From Solibacillus ferritrahens (GTDB lineage: Bacteria > Bacillota > Bacilli > Bacillales_A > Planococcaceae), in the NCBI RefSeq assembly GCF_037027585.1, contig NZ_JAXCLE010000006.1, forward strand, positions 62,001 to 126,000: DNA of 64,000 nt. Reading direction: 5' to 3'. The translations under genes and the position numbers were made by a program. Under the pieces are notes generated by a model. It searched no databases. It saw only the letters and a list, made by a program, of their open reading frames with translations, and was not told the origin of the DNA. Below, piece by piece: positions 57,694 to 64,000 of the stretch; position 1 is the stretch's first letter, and each line of letters begins with the position of its first letter.

Positions 57694-58104
57694 ATGGATT
57701 TAATTGATGAATTAATTATTAATGAACTTAAACAAGATAGCAGATTATCCATGAGCGAACTAGGTCGTCGCGTTCATTTAACCTCTCCTGCAGTTCGAGA
57801 GAGGGTACGACAATTAGAAGATAAGCAAATTATTACGGGTTACACCGTTAATTTAAATGCAAAAAACTTAGGATTTCCCATTGCAGCGATTATCGAAGCG
57901 ACAATTAAAAATAATCGTTATGAGGAATTCAAACAACACATTTTGTCTTTTTCAAATGTAGAATTTTGTTATAGAATTGCAGGAAATGCTTGTTTTATGT
58001 TGAAGGCAAATTTTTCTACATTTGAAGATGCAGAAACCTTTATTGATGGATTACTATTATTTGCACAAACAAAAACTAACTTTATTTTTTCTGAAGTAAA
58101 ATAG
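57694..58104 (+). CDS. Lrp/AsnC-family transcriptional regulator
   Basis: 136 aa. The N-terminal HTH is LIINELKQDSRLSMSELGRR followed by VHLTSPAVRERVRQLEDKQI, almost textbook. The C-terminal RAM/effector domain spans about 65-136 (AAIIEATIKNNRYEEFKQHI). Regulators of this family respond to amino acids or related ligands. The gene is divergent from the AhpD-like gene, its likely target. GAAAGGATTATTTGAA precedes the ATG. Confidence 0.92.
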   Translation: MDLIDELIINELKQDSRLSMSELGRRVHLTSPAVRERVRQLEDKQIITGYTVNLNAKNLGFPIAAIIEATIKNNRYEEFKQHILSFSNVEFCYRIAGNACFMLKANFSTFEDAETFIDGLLLFAQTKTNFIFSEVK

Positions 58105-58192
58105 AAATAGATACGCTATCATAGTTGTAATTTATCTAATGGGCGTATAATTCTCTCTATACTACGTAGTACAAAAATTTGGAGGTATAAAA

Positions 58193-58441
58193 TTGATTAT
58201 TAGAGACTATAAAGTCACAGACGAAATTGGATGGGTAAGATGCAGAACACTAGCATTTTTACAGACAGCCTATTTTGATAACGTACTCAATAAGAAGGAA
58301 CACTATCAAAATCCGGCAATTGAGCTAGTCGCAGAGTTAAATGGTCAAATTGTGGGGCTTATTGATGTAGAGTACGAAAAAGAAGAACGAACAGTTTGCT
58401 CTAGAGGAGAAGGGTTAGTCCAAGCTCTTTTGATAATTTAA
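58193..58441 (+). pseudogene. Truncated GNAT acetyltransferase
   Basis: 82 codons. MIIRDYKVTDEIGWVRCRTL and ELVAELNGQIVGLIDVEYEK form the first half of a GNAT domain. The reading frame stops directly after VCSRGEGL, where homologues go on to the acetyl-CoA-binding strand and loop. The 3' half is missing. TTG start with TTGGAGGTATAAAA before it. It is probably inactive, though an intact SD shows recent decay. Confidence 0.65.
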
Positions 58442-58531
58442 CAACTGGATTATTTATAAAGCCTGTTACGTTCGCATATTTTTTTAGAAGGAAGGGTATG
58501 GGTACCTAATCTTGAAAAAGGGTGTGACGTT

Positions 58532-59251
58532 ATGGGATTATATATTGTAATGTGGCTGGCATTGATTGCTGTAATTGTAGTGAATGCACTTTCTAATGCG
58601 CTGCCATTCAACGGATTGACAACATCGGAAATTTCCAATAGGCTAGATGTTCTCTTTACACCAGCTGGCTATGTATTTTCAATTTGGTCGCTTATTTATC
58701 TATTGTTAGTTATCTGGTTAATTGCTATATACAAAAAAGTGAAAGAAAACCGTTTTAAATCAAAAGTCGGATTATTATTTATTATAAGCTGTGTGTTAAA
58801 TATTGCATGGCTGTTTAGCTGGCATTATGAGCAATTTATTTTATCTATTATCATCATGTTTTTATTACTGTTCACGCTCATCACGATATATTTGCAGTAC
58901 AAAAATACAGAAAAAGGTTTATCTGAACGCTTTCCATTTTCATTTTATTTAGCGTGGATTTCAGTGGCAACAATTGCCAATATGAGCTATGTATTAAAAA
59001 ATTATGATGTAGACCTCGGCATTTCTGAAGTAGCAGGATCACTTGTACTTGTAGCTGTTGCAGTTATCCTCGGCTATTTGGCAATCGCCATTTCAAACGA
59101 TATATTCTTTGTATTTGTAATAGTATGGGCATTAATCGGGATTGCTGTTCGAACTGATGACATGACGATGCAATACGGTACTATTGCATTAACTGCAATA
59201 TTAATTATCGCATCGCTCATTCGCTATATGCGAAATAAGAAATTTGCTTAA
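58532..59251 (+). CDS. TspO/MBR-like membrane protein
   Basis: 239 aa, about seven helices. Early VVNALSNALPFNGLTTSEIS, then FTPAGYVFSIWSLIYLLLVI, matches the TspO-related proteins that keep the FxPxxxVFxIWxxIY stretch, with INIAWLFSWHYEQF later (here LNIAWLFSWHYEQF). Classic TspO is about 160 aa with five helices; this is the longer branch. TspO binds tetrapyrroles and lipids; the role of the long branch is unclear. AAAAAGGGTGTGACGTT precedes the ATG. Confidence 0.78.
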   Translation: MGLYIVMWLALIAVIVVNALSNALPFNGLTTSEISNRLDVLFTPAGYVFSIWSLIYLLLVIWLIAIYKKVKENRFKSKVGLLFIISCVLNIAWLFSWHYEQFILSIIIMFLLLFTLITIYLQYKNTEKGLSERFPFSFYLAWISVATIANMSYVLKNYDVDLGISEVAGSLVLVAVAVILGYLAIAISNDIFFVFVIVWALIGIAVRTDDMTMQYGTIALTAILIIASLIRYMRNKKFA

Positions 59252-59329
59252 GAGGATTAGGCAGAATTAGATATATCTAATAAATGAGAGAATATTAATA
59301 TTAAAGTAGATACTTTATGATTGATTGGA

Positions 59330-59545
59330 GTGAAGGGTCGAGTGTAGCTGACGGCTAGCGCCTTTCGCTACAAGCAAAGCTTCCTACGGGAATAGCGAAA
59401 TTATTTTTGCGACGAGTAACCGCAGGAGCATGACGCTTGAGACTACAGGCTCAGGCCACGCCCGTGGAAAGCGTACCCGTAACGGAAATCAATTGCGGGA
59501 TAAACAGAAAAAACCATTTTCTCATGGAGAAGATGGTTTTTTCGA
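59330..59545. repeat. Large dispersed repeat with terminator hairpin, copy 2
   Basis: Contains AGCGCCTTTCGCTACAAGC, GCAAAGCTTCCTACGGGAA, GACGAGTAACCGCAGGAGC, CAGGCCACGCCCGTGGAAAG, CGTACCCGTAACGGAAATCA, then a hairpin. Composition is clearly GC-richer than the flanks. The right end matches the 50591 element. The wording (GCTTCCTACGGGAA ... GTGGAAAGCGT ... GTAACGGAAATCAA) is like repeat elements I recall from other Bacillaceae genomes. Confidence 0.72.
59508..59543. terminator. Bidirectional terminator
   Basis: GAAAAAACCATTTTCTC / AGAAGATGGTTTTTTC stem with a short loop, between the TspO-like gene and the copD stop on the minus strand. Confidence 0.9.
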
Positions 59546-59570
59546 TTTTGCCATATACTTCAATTGTAAA

Positions 59571-60650
59571 TCATTTAAAAAACACAATCGACATAAAGCC
59601 CATATAAAAACATAAAGCAATGGCAATTGTCATAGCTACCGAAATAATAACAGGAAGCTGCTTAATGTAGCTAACAATACCAAGTACGATAAATAGCACC
59701 GTTAGCAGGAAGAAGGCTAAACCAATTCCAGTCATTTGCAAATATGCCCGCATGCCTGTTTCAATCGAGCTACTATAGAAAAGCTCGAAAAACGGCGAGA
59801 TTTCCTGTACCGTAAAGCTTGGGGGTTGTTGTTCACTGAATAGCGCAGTAATGAACAGAATCATAATGAGCAAAGAAGTTTCCATTATAACCCAAGTGCG
59901 CGGTTCAAATAATGGTTTGTTTATTTTCAGCTTAATGAATAACGAATTTGCCAAAATAATTACTGTAAGGGGCACGAGCAGGACATGTTTAATAAATAAA
60001 AATTGCCCGTAATTACTTGACCAGCTCGTTACATAGCTCGGAACAATTGCTTCAGTCATCATCACACCGCTTAATGCAATTGCTGTAAGAGATACAAGTG
60101 CAACAGGTGAGAACCACTTTAAATAAGCTTCCCAATTCGCCGCGTCTTTTGAAAAAAAGCTAATCATGATTAAAATACCGAGCCAAACACTTACAGCAAA
60201 CAAATGAACAAAGTCGAAAATGGATCCAACAATGCCTGACATCGAACCTGCGTGACTTATATAGCCAATTGCTGCCATAATTGCGATAAGTACTAAAATT
60301 CCCATAACAGCACTAAGCTTCGACTCTTGTTTTACATAAATCCGAACGATTAATAGTAAAATAATCGTGAAGCCAACAATGGCAAGCCATGAATGTCCGA
60401 CTTTAAATTTTGATAGCAGCATCCAAATTGAGTCGAAAAAGCCGAATTGCGGCATCAATATCGTAAGCAATTGTATATTAGGAACAAACGATACAACAGG
60501 TAAAGCAATCGCACTGATCATTAACCATTTTTTTGAAATATAAACTTGCGGACGTAACGAAGTGGGGACACAGCTTAGAATAAAAGTCCCCATTAATATC
60601 GATAAGCCTATATAGAGCAGAAATTGGCTAAAAATCGTTATAGCTATCAT
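59571..60650 (-). CDS. copD: CopD-family copper import/resistance membrane protein
   Basis: 359 aa, eight or more helices. The CopD domain spans about residues 140-290, with IFDFVHLFAVSVWLGILIMI carrying the conserved His-Trp segment and LTAIALSGVMMTEAI. B. subtilis YcnJ fuses CopC and CopD in one chain; here they are separate genes overlapping by four bases (ATGA). It is involved in copper uptake or homeostasis by family. It is the second gene of the operon. Confidence 0.85.
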   Translation of the reverse strand: MIAITIFSQFLLYIGLSILMGTFILSCVPTSLRPQVYISKKWLMISAIALPVVSFVPNIQLLTILMPQFGFFDSIWMLLSKFKVGHSWLAIVGFTIILLLIVRIYVKQESKLSAVMGILVLIAIMAAIGYISHAGSMSGIVGSIFDFVHLFAVSVWLGILIMISFFSKDAANWEAYLKWFSPVALVSLTAIALSGVMMTEAIVPSYVTSWSSNYGQFLFIKHVLLVPLTVIILANSLFIKLKINKPLFEPRTWVIMETSLLIMILFITALFSEQQPPSFTVQEISPFFELFYSSSIETGMRAYLQMTGIGLAFFLLTVLFIVLGIVSYIKQLPVIISVAMTIAIALCFYMGFMSIVFFK

Positions 60651-61198
60651 TTAGTCTTTTTCCGTGCTAAAAGTATGATTATACTAATGAGAATAATAGC
60701 TAGTAACATTCCGCCAACGATCAGCAGTGGTGTATTATTTTTATCATTCTCTACATTTACGGGTTCAGATTCAGGCACATCGACTTGTGCCGAATCTTCT
60801 ACTTCAGCCTGCTCAACGTTCTCTTCTGAAACAGCTACCTCTGTCTCAGGTGCATTTACAGTAAAAGAAAACTCTCCTGATAATGGATGTCCGTCCTCAC
60901 TTATACTGTTCCATTGAACTGTATAATCCCCATTCGGTAAAGGGTTATCAAAACTACCTGTTAAGACACCGTCCACTAATGTTATATCGCTTGTTTCAAC
61001 TTGTTCGCCATTACTGGCAATTACTTTAAATATGCTACCTTGTTCAATTTTTCCGGCATATGTGAGGGCGATGGATTGCAGCGGTTCTGTTACCACTTCG
61101 CCATCTTCCGGATTTGTCGTATCTAAGTAAGTATGTGCTGCGGCATTTGGAACATATAAAAAAAGAGCCGCAAGAATCGATAATAATACTATTTTCAT
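60647..61198 (-). CDS. copC: CopC-domain copper-binding protein
   Basis: 183 aa. The signal peptide ends after AALFLYVPNAAAHTYLDT; the His right after the predicted cleavage site is the usual copper ligand, with a second ligand region in ISEDGHPLSGEFSF. The CopC Ig-like domain (about 24-115) is followed by an acidic spacer and a C-terminal membrane helix (TPLLIVGGMLLAIILISIII). It lies outside the membrane and hands copper to CopD. AAAGGAGAATCATTTTAAT precedes the ATG. Confidence 0.87.
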   Translation of the reverse strand: MKIVLLSILAALFLYVPNAAAHTYLDTTNPEDGEVVTEPLQSIALTYAGKIEQGSIFKVIASNGEQVETSDITLVDGVLTGSFDNPLPNGDYTVQWNSISEDGHPLSGEFSFTVNAPETEVAVSEENVEQAEVEDSAQVDVPESEPVNVENDKNNTPLLIVGGMLLAIILISIIILLARKKTK

Positions 61199-61351
61199 AT
61201 TAAAATGATTCTCCTTTCAGGTTATTTTCACTCATCCACTATTGTAGCTGAAACATAAATTATTTTCATCATTACGGTGCTGGAAACCTATTAAAATAAA
61301 TAACTAAAGCGCTATGCTATAATAATTTTAACTAGTGAAAGGGAGATTATT

Positions 61352-62098
61352 ATGCAGTTGATTGAAAACATCTATTTACAAGGCAATGAAAAAGCCATTT
61401 TGTTATTACATAGTTTTACAAGTAACGCGAAAGAAATGCAGTATTTAGCAAAAGCGCTTCATCATGAAGGATACACATGCTATGCCCCAAACCTGGCCGG
61501 GCACGGTGGGTCACCGGAGCATCTATTCGCCAGTTCCATTGAACAAGTAGCCGCCTGCAGCAAAGAGGCCGTTAATTTTTTAATCGAGAAAAAATACGAA
61601 ACGATCTATGTCATTGGCCAATCTTTAGGTGGTGTATTAAGTATTCGATTGGCAAATGAAATTCCGCAAATAAAAGCAGTTTGCATTATTTCCTCGCCTT
61701 TATTGGAACGACCGGCCAAAGAGTTGGAAAAGAGAGTGGCATATTTTTCAAAGCGTTATTTAAAAAATAATGGAAGAACGGAACAGGAAATTCAGGAGTT
61801 TATGAGTGAACACTTTCCAAGACCTATCGAAAAATTCCTCGCCTTTCAGCAATTTATCGTCAAGTCTGGAAAGGAAGTACAAGCGATGAAGCAGCCGTTG
61901 TTTTTGGCAAAGGGTGCGTTGGATGAAGATGTATTTCATAAAAGCATCGATTTAATCGAACAGACAGTGAATGGAAATATTGTATGCAAAAAACTATATA
62001 ACAATAGTGGACATCTTATCTCATTAGGAAAAGAACGCGAATTGCTTGCTGAAGATATTTTGACGTTCCTGAAGCAAATAGAAAAAAGAACTGTTTAA
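61352..62098 (+). CDS. Alpha/beta-hydrolase, Est30-type carboxylesterase
   Basis: 248 aa. The nucleophile elbow is VIGQSLGGVLSIRLAN (GQSLGG), with the oxyanion-side LLLHSFTSNAKEMQYLAKAL near the start. The acid is likely Asp in AKGALDEDVFHKS and the His in NNSGHLISLGKE, completing the triad in order. The short cap and overall length match Geobacillus Est30 and B. subtilis YvaK. It hydrolyses short-chain esters by family; the natural substrate is unknown. AAAGGGAGATTATT precedes the ATG. Confidence 0.9.
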   Translation: MQLIENIYLQGNEKAILLLHSFTSNAKEMQYLAKALHHEGYTCYAPNLAGHGGSPEHLFASSIEQVAACSKEAVNFLIEKKYETIYVIGQSLGGVLSIRLANEIPQIKAVCIISSPLLERPAKELEKRVAYFSKRYLKNNGRTEQEIQEFMSEHFPRPIEKFLAFQQFIVKSGKEVQAMKQPLFLAKGALDEDVFHKSIDLIEQTVNGNIVCKKLYNNSGHLISLGKERELLAEDILTFLKQIEKRTV

Positions 62099-62120
62099 AG
62101 TTACCTTTAGACAGTTCTTG
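62081..62120 (-). terminator. Terminator of the SET gene
   Basis: AAGAACTGT / ACAGTTCTT stem with a 16-nt loop. On the minus strand it is followed by TTTTTT, so it serves mainly the SET-domain gene, whose stop is at 62131, although it overlaps the last codons of the esterase. Confidence 0.65.
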
Positions 62121-62130
62121 ATCATAATGT

Positions 62131-62514
62131 TTATTCTTCTTCTTTATTAAACCATAATGGATCATTATCATCGATATCACCATTATAATTAATAAAAATT
62201 TCTTCGCCGGCTTTAATATCTTTGTGGGCAAAAAAATCGAATGTTTCATTTTCAAAATTTATTTCATACGTAGCATTAGGCTCATAAGAATGATTAAATA
62301 ACATCCCGTAGCCTAATAATATGGCAGATCGGCCTACACCGAATTCAAATGCATAATCTGCAAGACTTGTTTTTTCAATATGTTTATGCTGCTCATTCGG
62401 GTAACTAAGGACAGGAGCCTGGTGGAATAAAGTGCCTGCTGGGATTACTTCTATCGCAAAAACGCCGCGAGTATATTCTCCCTCACTAATTGGGGAATTT
62501 TTTATTTCAATCAT
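62131..62514 (-). CDS. SET-domain protein
   Basis: 127 aa, essentially one SET fold. EYTRGVFAIEVIPAGTLFHQ opens the domain, GYGMLFNHSYEPNATYEINF carries the conserved NHSxxPN, and HKDIKAGEEIFINYNGDIDD the catalytic-site Tyr region. Eukaryotic SET proteins methylate lysines; in bacteria this small free-standing form has unknown targets. The acidic tail (DIDDNDPLWFNKEEE) is notable. The SD is weak (AGAAGGCGAAAAA). It is monocistronic. Confidence 0.87.
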   Translation of the reverse strand: MIEIKNSPISEGEYTRGVFAIEVIPAGTLFHQAPVLSYPNEQHKHIEKTSLADYAFEFGVGRSAILLGYGMLFNHSYEPNATYEINFENETFDFFAHKDIKAGEEIFINYNGDIDDNDPLWFNKEEE

Positions 62515-62617
62515 TTTTTCGCCTTCTATCTTTTAAGATTCAACTCTACTGTAACACGGATGTTGTAAGAAAGGTTGTATTCTAGCTTATTTGCTGAAAA
62601 AACGGGAAGGAGAGATT

Positions 62618-62992
62618 ATTATCGTACAAAAACTACAATTTGAAGCGGCATGGGATAAAACGATTGCAAAACAAGACCGCCTCATAATCGAACAATTATT
62701 TCATCAATCTAAGGATGAGGACACGGGGAAGATTTCGTGCTGCTTCGTACGAAAAGCATTGAATCATCGGCAGCAGCTGCTCCTGACAGTACTCATTCAT
62801 AATCGAAGTGAAGAAGTGCTAAATTTTCAAAATAGAGAAGTAACCTGCACAACAGCTAAGGGTGTTTTTGCAAAAGCATTCACCATTCCAAAACTGAAAA
62901 TTCCTCCACATACTTCAATGCCATGGACCTTTATTTTTGATGACGAAGAAGAATTTCTATTCACTGAACTTTTGCATGTGGATATTCAATAA
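62618..62992 (+). CDS. SLAP-domain protein
   Basis: About 123 aa. QKLQFEAAWDKTIAKQDRLI, then LNHRQQLLLTVLIHNRSEEV and IPPHTSMPWTFIFDDEEEF, match the Bacillales SLAP domain (named for S-layer-associated accessory proteins). Homologues begin close to QKL, but no ATG, GTG or TTG lies there; the strong AAGGAGAG at 62607-62614 fits ATT 62618 or ATC 62621. The only standard start is TTG 62591 upstream, with a poor SD. It is a soluble protein of unknown activity. Confidence 0.72.
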   Translation: MIVQKLQFEAAWDKTIAKQDRLIIEQLFHQSKDEDTGKISCCFVRKALNHRQQLLLTVLIHNRSEEVLNFQNREVTCTTAKGVFAKAFTIPKLKIPPHTSMPWTFIFDDEEEFLFTELLHVDIQ

Positions 62993-63218
62993 TTCATTTG
63001 GAAACTAGGGGGGGCGTCACACCGATTGACGATCCCCACCGTTATTTTAAACTTTCCACAAAGGCTAATAGTAAGCAACAGATTTCTTCAAATAATCCCC
63101 ACATCAATTCTCCTTAAATTAACATTTCTTTATATGTATATAATACCGATAAATCGCCTTAAAATAGATAAATTATTCTTGAATATTAGAAATAATTTTA
63201 CTAAAAGGAGCGGTTTTT

Positions 63219-64000
63219 ATGCATTTCAAAAATGTAACGATTGCAGGTAGTGGTGTTTTAGGGAGTCAAATAGCATTTCAGTCCGCATTTTTCGGCTTTA
63301 ATGTAAGTGTTTATGATATAAATTCGGGAGCTATTGAGGCAGCAAAAGAGCGTATGGCAACATTAAGAACAACATATGGTGAGTATTTTAATGATACTAA
63401 CCGTGCTGAGAAAGCATTCAGCAATCTGAAGTTTTTTACTGATTTAGCGGAGGCAACAAAAGATGCGGACATCGTTGTTGAAGCAGTACCGGAGCGCATC
63501 GAAATTAAACAGAGTTTCTATGAAAATCTTGGGAAAGTGGCGCCTGAGAAAACAGTATTTGCTTCAAACTCTTCCACCTTGTTGCCAAGCCAATTTGCAG
63601 CGTATACAGGTCGTCCTGAAAAATTCCTCGCATTGCACTTTGCCAACTCAATTTGGCAAAACAATACGGCCGAAATAATGGGACACCCGGGAACAGATGC
63701 AAAGTACGTAGAGCAGGTGGCAAATTTCGCTCGTGCAATCGGCATGATTCCATTTGTGCTGAAAAAAGAGCAGCCTGGTTACATCCTAAACACATTACTA
63801 GTTCCATTTTTATCTGCGGCAATGGAGCTTTGGGTGAAAGATATTGCTGATCCGCAGACAATTGATAAAAACTGGATGATTTCAACGGGTTCACCTCGGG
63901 GACCATTTGCCATTTATGATATCGTCGGAATGGAAACACCATATAACCTGAATTTAATGCGTGCCGAGCATGACCCGGCTGCCAAATTTGTTGCCGACAA
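63219..64000 (+). CDS. 3-hydroxyacyl-CoA dehydrogenase family protein (partial, runs off the window)
   Basis: 260 codons visible, no stop by base 64000. NAD-binding motif VTIAGSGVLGSQIAFQSAFF, followed by VSVYDINSGAIEAAKERMAT; ADIVVEAVPERIEIKQSFYE is the VVEAxxE active-site region. The catalytic His is in FLALHFANSIWQNN and the family Asn-containing VPFLSAAMEL follows. It oxidises 3-hydroxyacyl-CoA or a related hydroxy acid; lambda-crystallin/short-chain hydroxybutyryl forms look similar. AAAAGGAGCGGTTTTT precedes the ATG. Confidence 0.87.
   Translation, partial: MHFKNVTIAGSGVLGSQIAFQSAFFGFNVSVYDINSGAIEAAKERMATLRTTYGEYFNDTNRAEKAFSNLKFFTDLAEATKDADIVVEAVPERIEIKQSFYENLGKVAPEKTVFASNSSTLLPSQFAAYTGRPEKFLALHFANSIWQNNTAEIMGHPGTDAKYVEQVANFARAIGMIPFVLKKEQPGYILNTLLVPFLSAAMELWVKDIADPQTIDKNWMISTGSPRGPFAIYDIVGMETPYNLNLMRAEHDPAAKFVAD

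Noticed and set aside
63009..63039. GGGG-CGTCA / TGACG-CCCC inverted repeat after the SLAP gene
   Set aside because: There is a mismatch in the stem and no T-run, so a terminator call is not supported.
63026..63250. 74-codon ORF before the hydroxyacyl-CoA dehydrogenase gene
   Set aside because: It overlaps the SD and start of the real gene in another frame and lacks its own SD.

Overview
The window is a low-GC Firmicutes chromosome segment. Gene content points to the Bacillales, most likely a Planococcaceae/Caryophanaceae relative of Solibacillus or Lysinibacillus. The basis is a B. subtilis-like ccdA-yneI-yneJ-yneK block, a yjlC-ndh operon, a YqhV homologue, the DUF1659-DUF2922-YvrJ trio, a SLAP-domain protein, BceAB-type transport and frequent TTG/GTG starts with strong AGGAGG Shine-Dalgarno (SD) sites. 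The genus is an inference. I saw no rRNA, tRNA, CRISPR array, insertion sequence or prophage structural gene.

Layout. 1-17.7 kb is mostly accessory DNA: short, often single-gene transcription units (GNAT acetyltransferases, Nudix, NTF2-like, ankyrin, P-loop kinase, methyltransferase), an ECF sigma/DUF4179 pair, a serine hydrolase, the pnuC-nadR nicotinamide riboside salvage operon, an MFS pump and a LysE exporter. Several dispersed repeat families sit between these genes. 18-28 kb looks like core chromosome: yjlC-ndh with a candidate Rex operator, an unknown two-gene operon (one TPR-like), a CBS-ACT protein, a GIY-YIG-like protein, the ccd operon, the DUF1659/DUF2922/YvrJ trio and a Sco protein. 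28-35 kb is accessory again (HIT, GNAT, HAD, C39-like peptidase with a 44-aa membrane peptide, transglutaminase).

35-37.3 kb holds the most unusual item: two nearly identical FMN riboswitch aptamers in series, each with its own terminator, ahead of ribE-ribB-ribH. No ribD is present and the RibA-type protein lacks its GTP cyclohydrolase II half. 38.5-42.7 kb is an arsenic operon (arsR-arsB-arsC-orf68-FAD oxidoreductase-arsN1) behind a duplicated palindromic operator. 42.9-50.6 kb carries a soluble chemoreceptor, a Bce-type peptide-antibiotic detoxification module (transporter genes before the two-component genes) and DUF2975. 51.3-55.2 kb is a PadR-DUF2812-M23-DUF2812 cluster. 55.2-64 kb includes a 162-nt palindromic element, a second LysE exporter, an AsnC/AhpD-like divergent pair, a TspO-like protein, a split CopC/CopD pair, an esterase, a SET protein, a SLAP protein and the start of a 3-hydroxyacyl-CoA dehydrogenase gene.

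Much of the unexplained structure is non-coding: a four-unit AATAAGGG/CCGTTATT composite repeat (three full copies and one diverged), a 102-bp tandem repeat built on ATTAGAA/ATTAGCAAATC words, a roughly 100-bp REP-like element in two inverted copies, a hairpin family near accessory genes, and a larger dispersed element ending in a terminator hairpin. Three decayed gene fragments (Nudix, GrpB, GNAT) and two genes apparently lacking a standard start codon are also recorded. All family names come from reading motifs; none was checked by database search.
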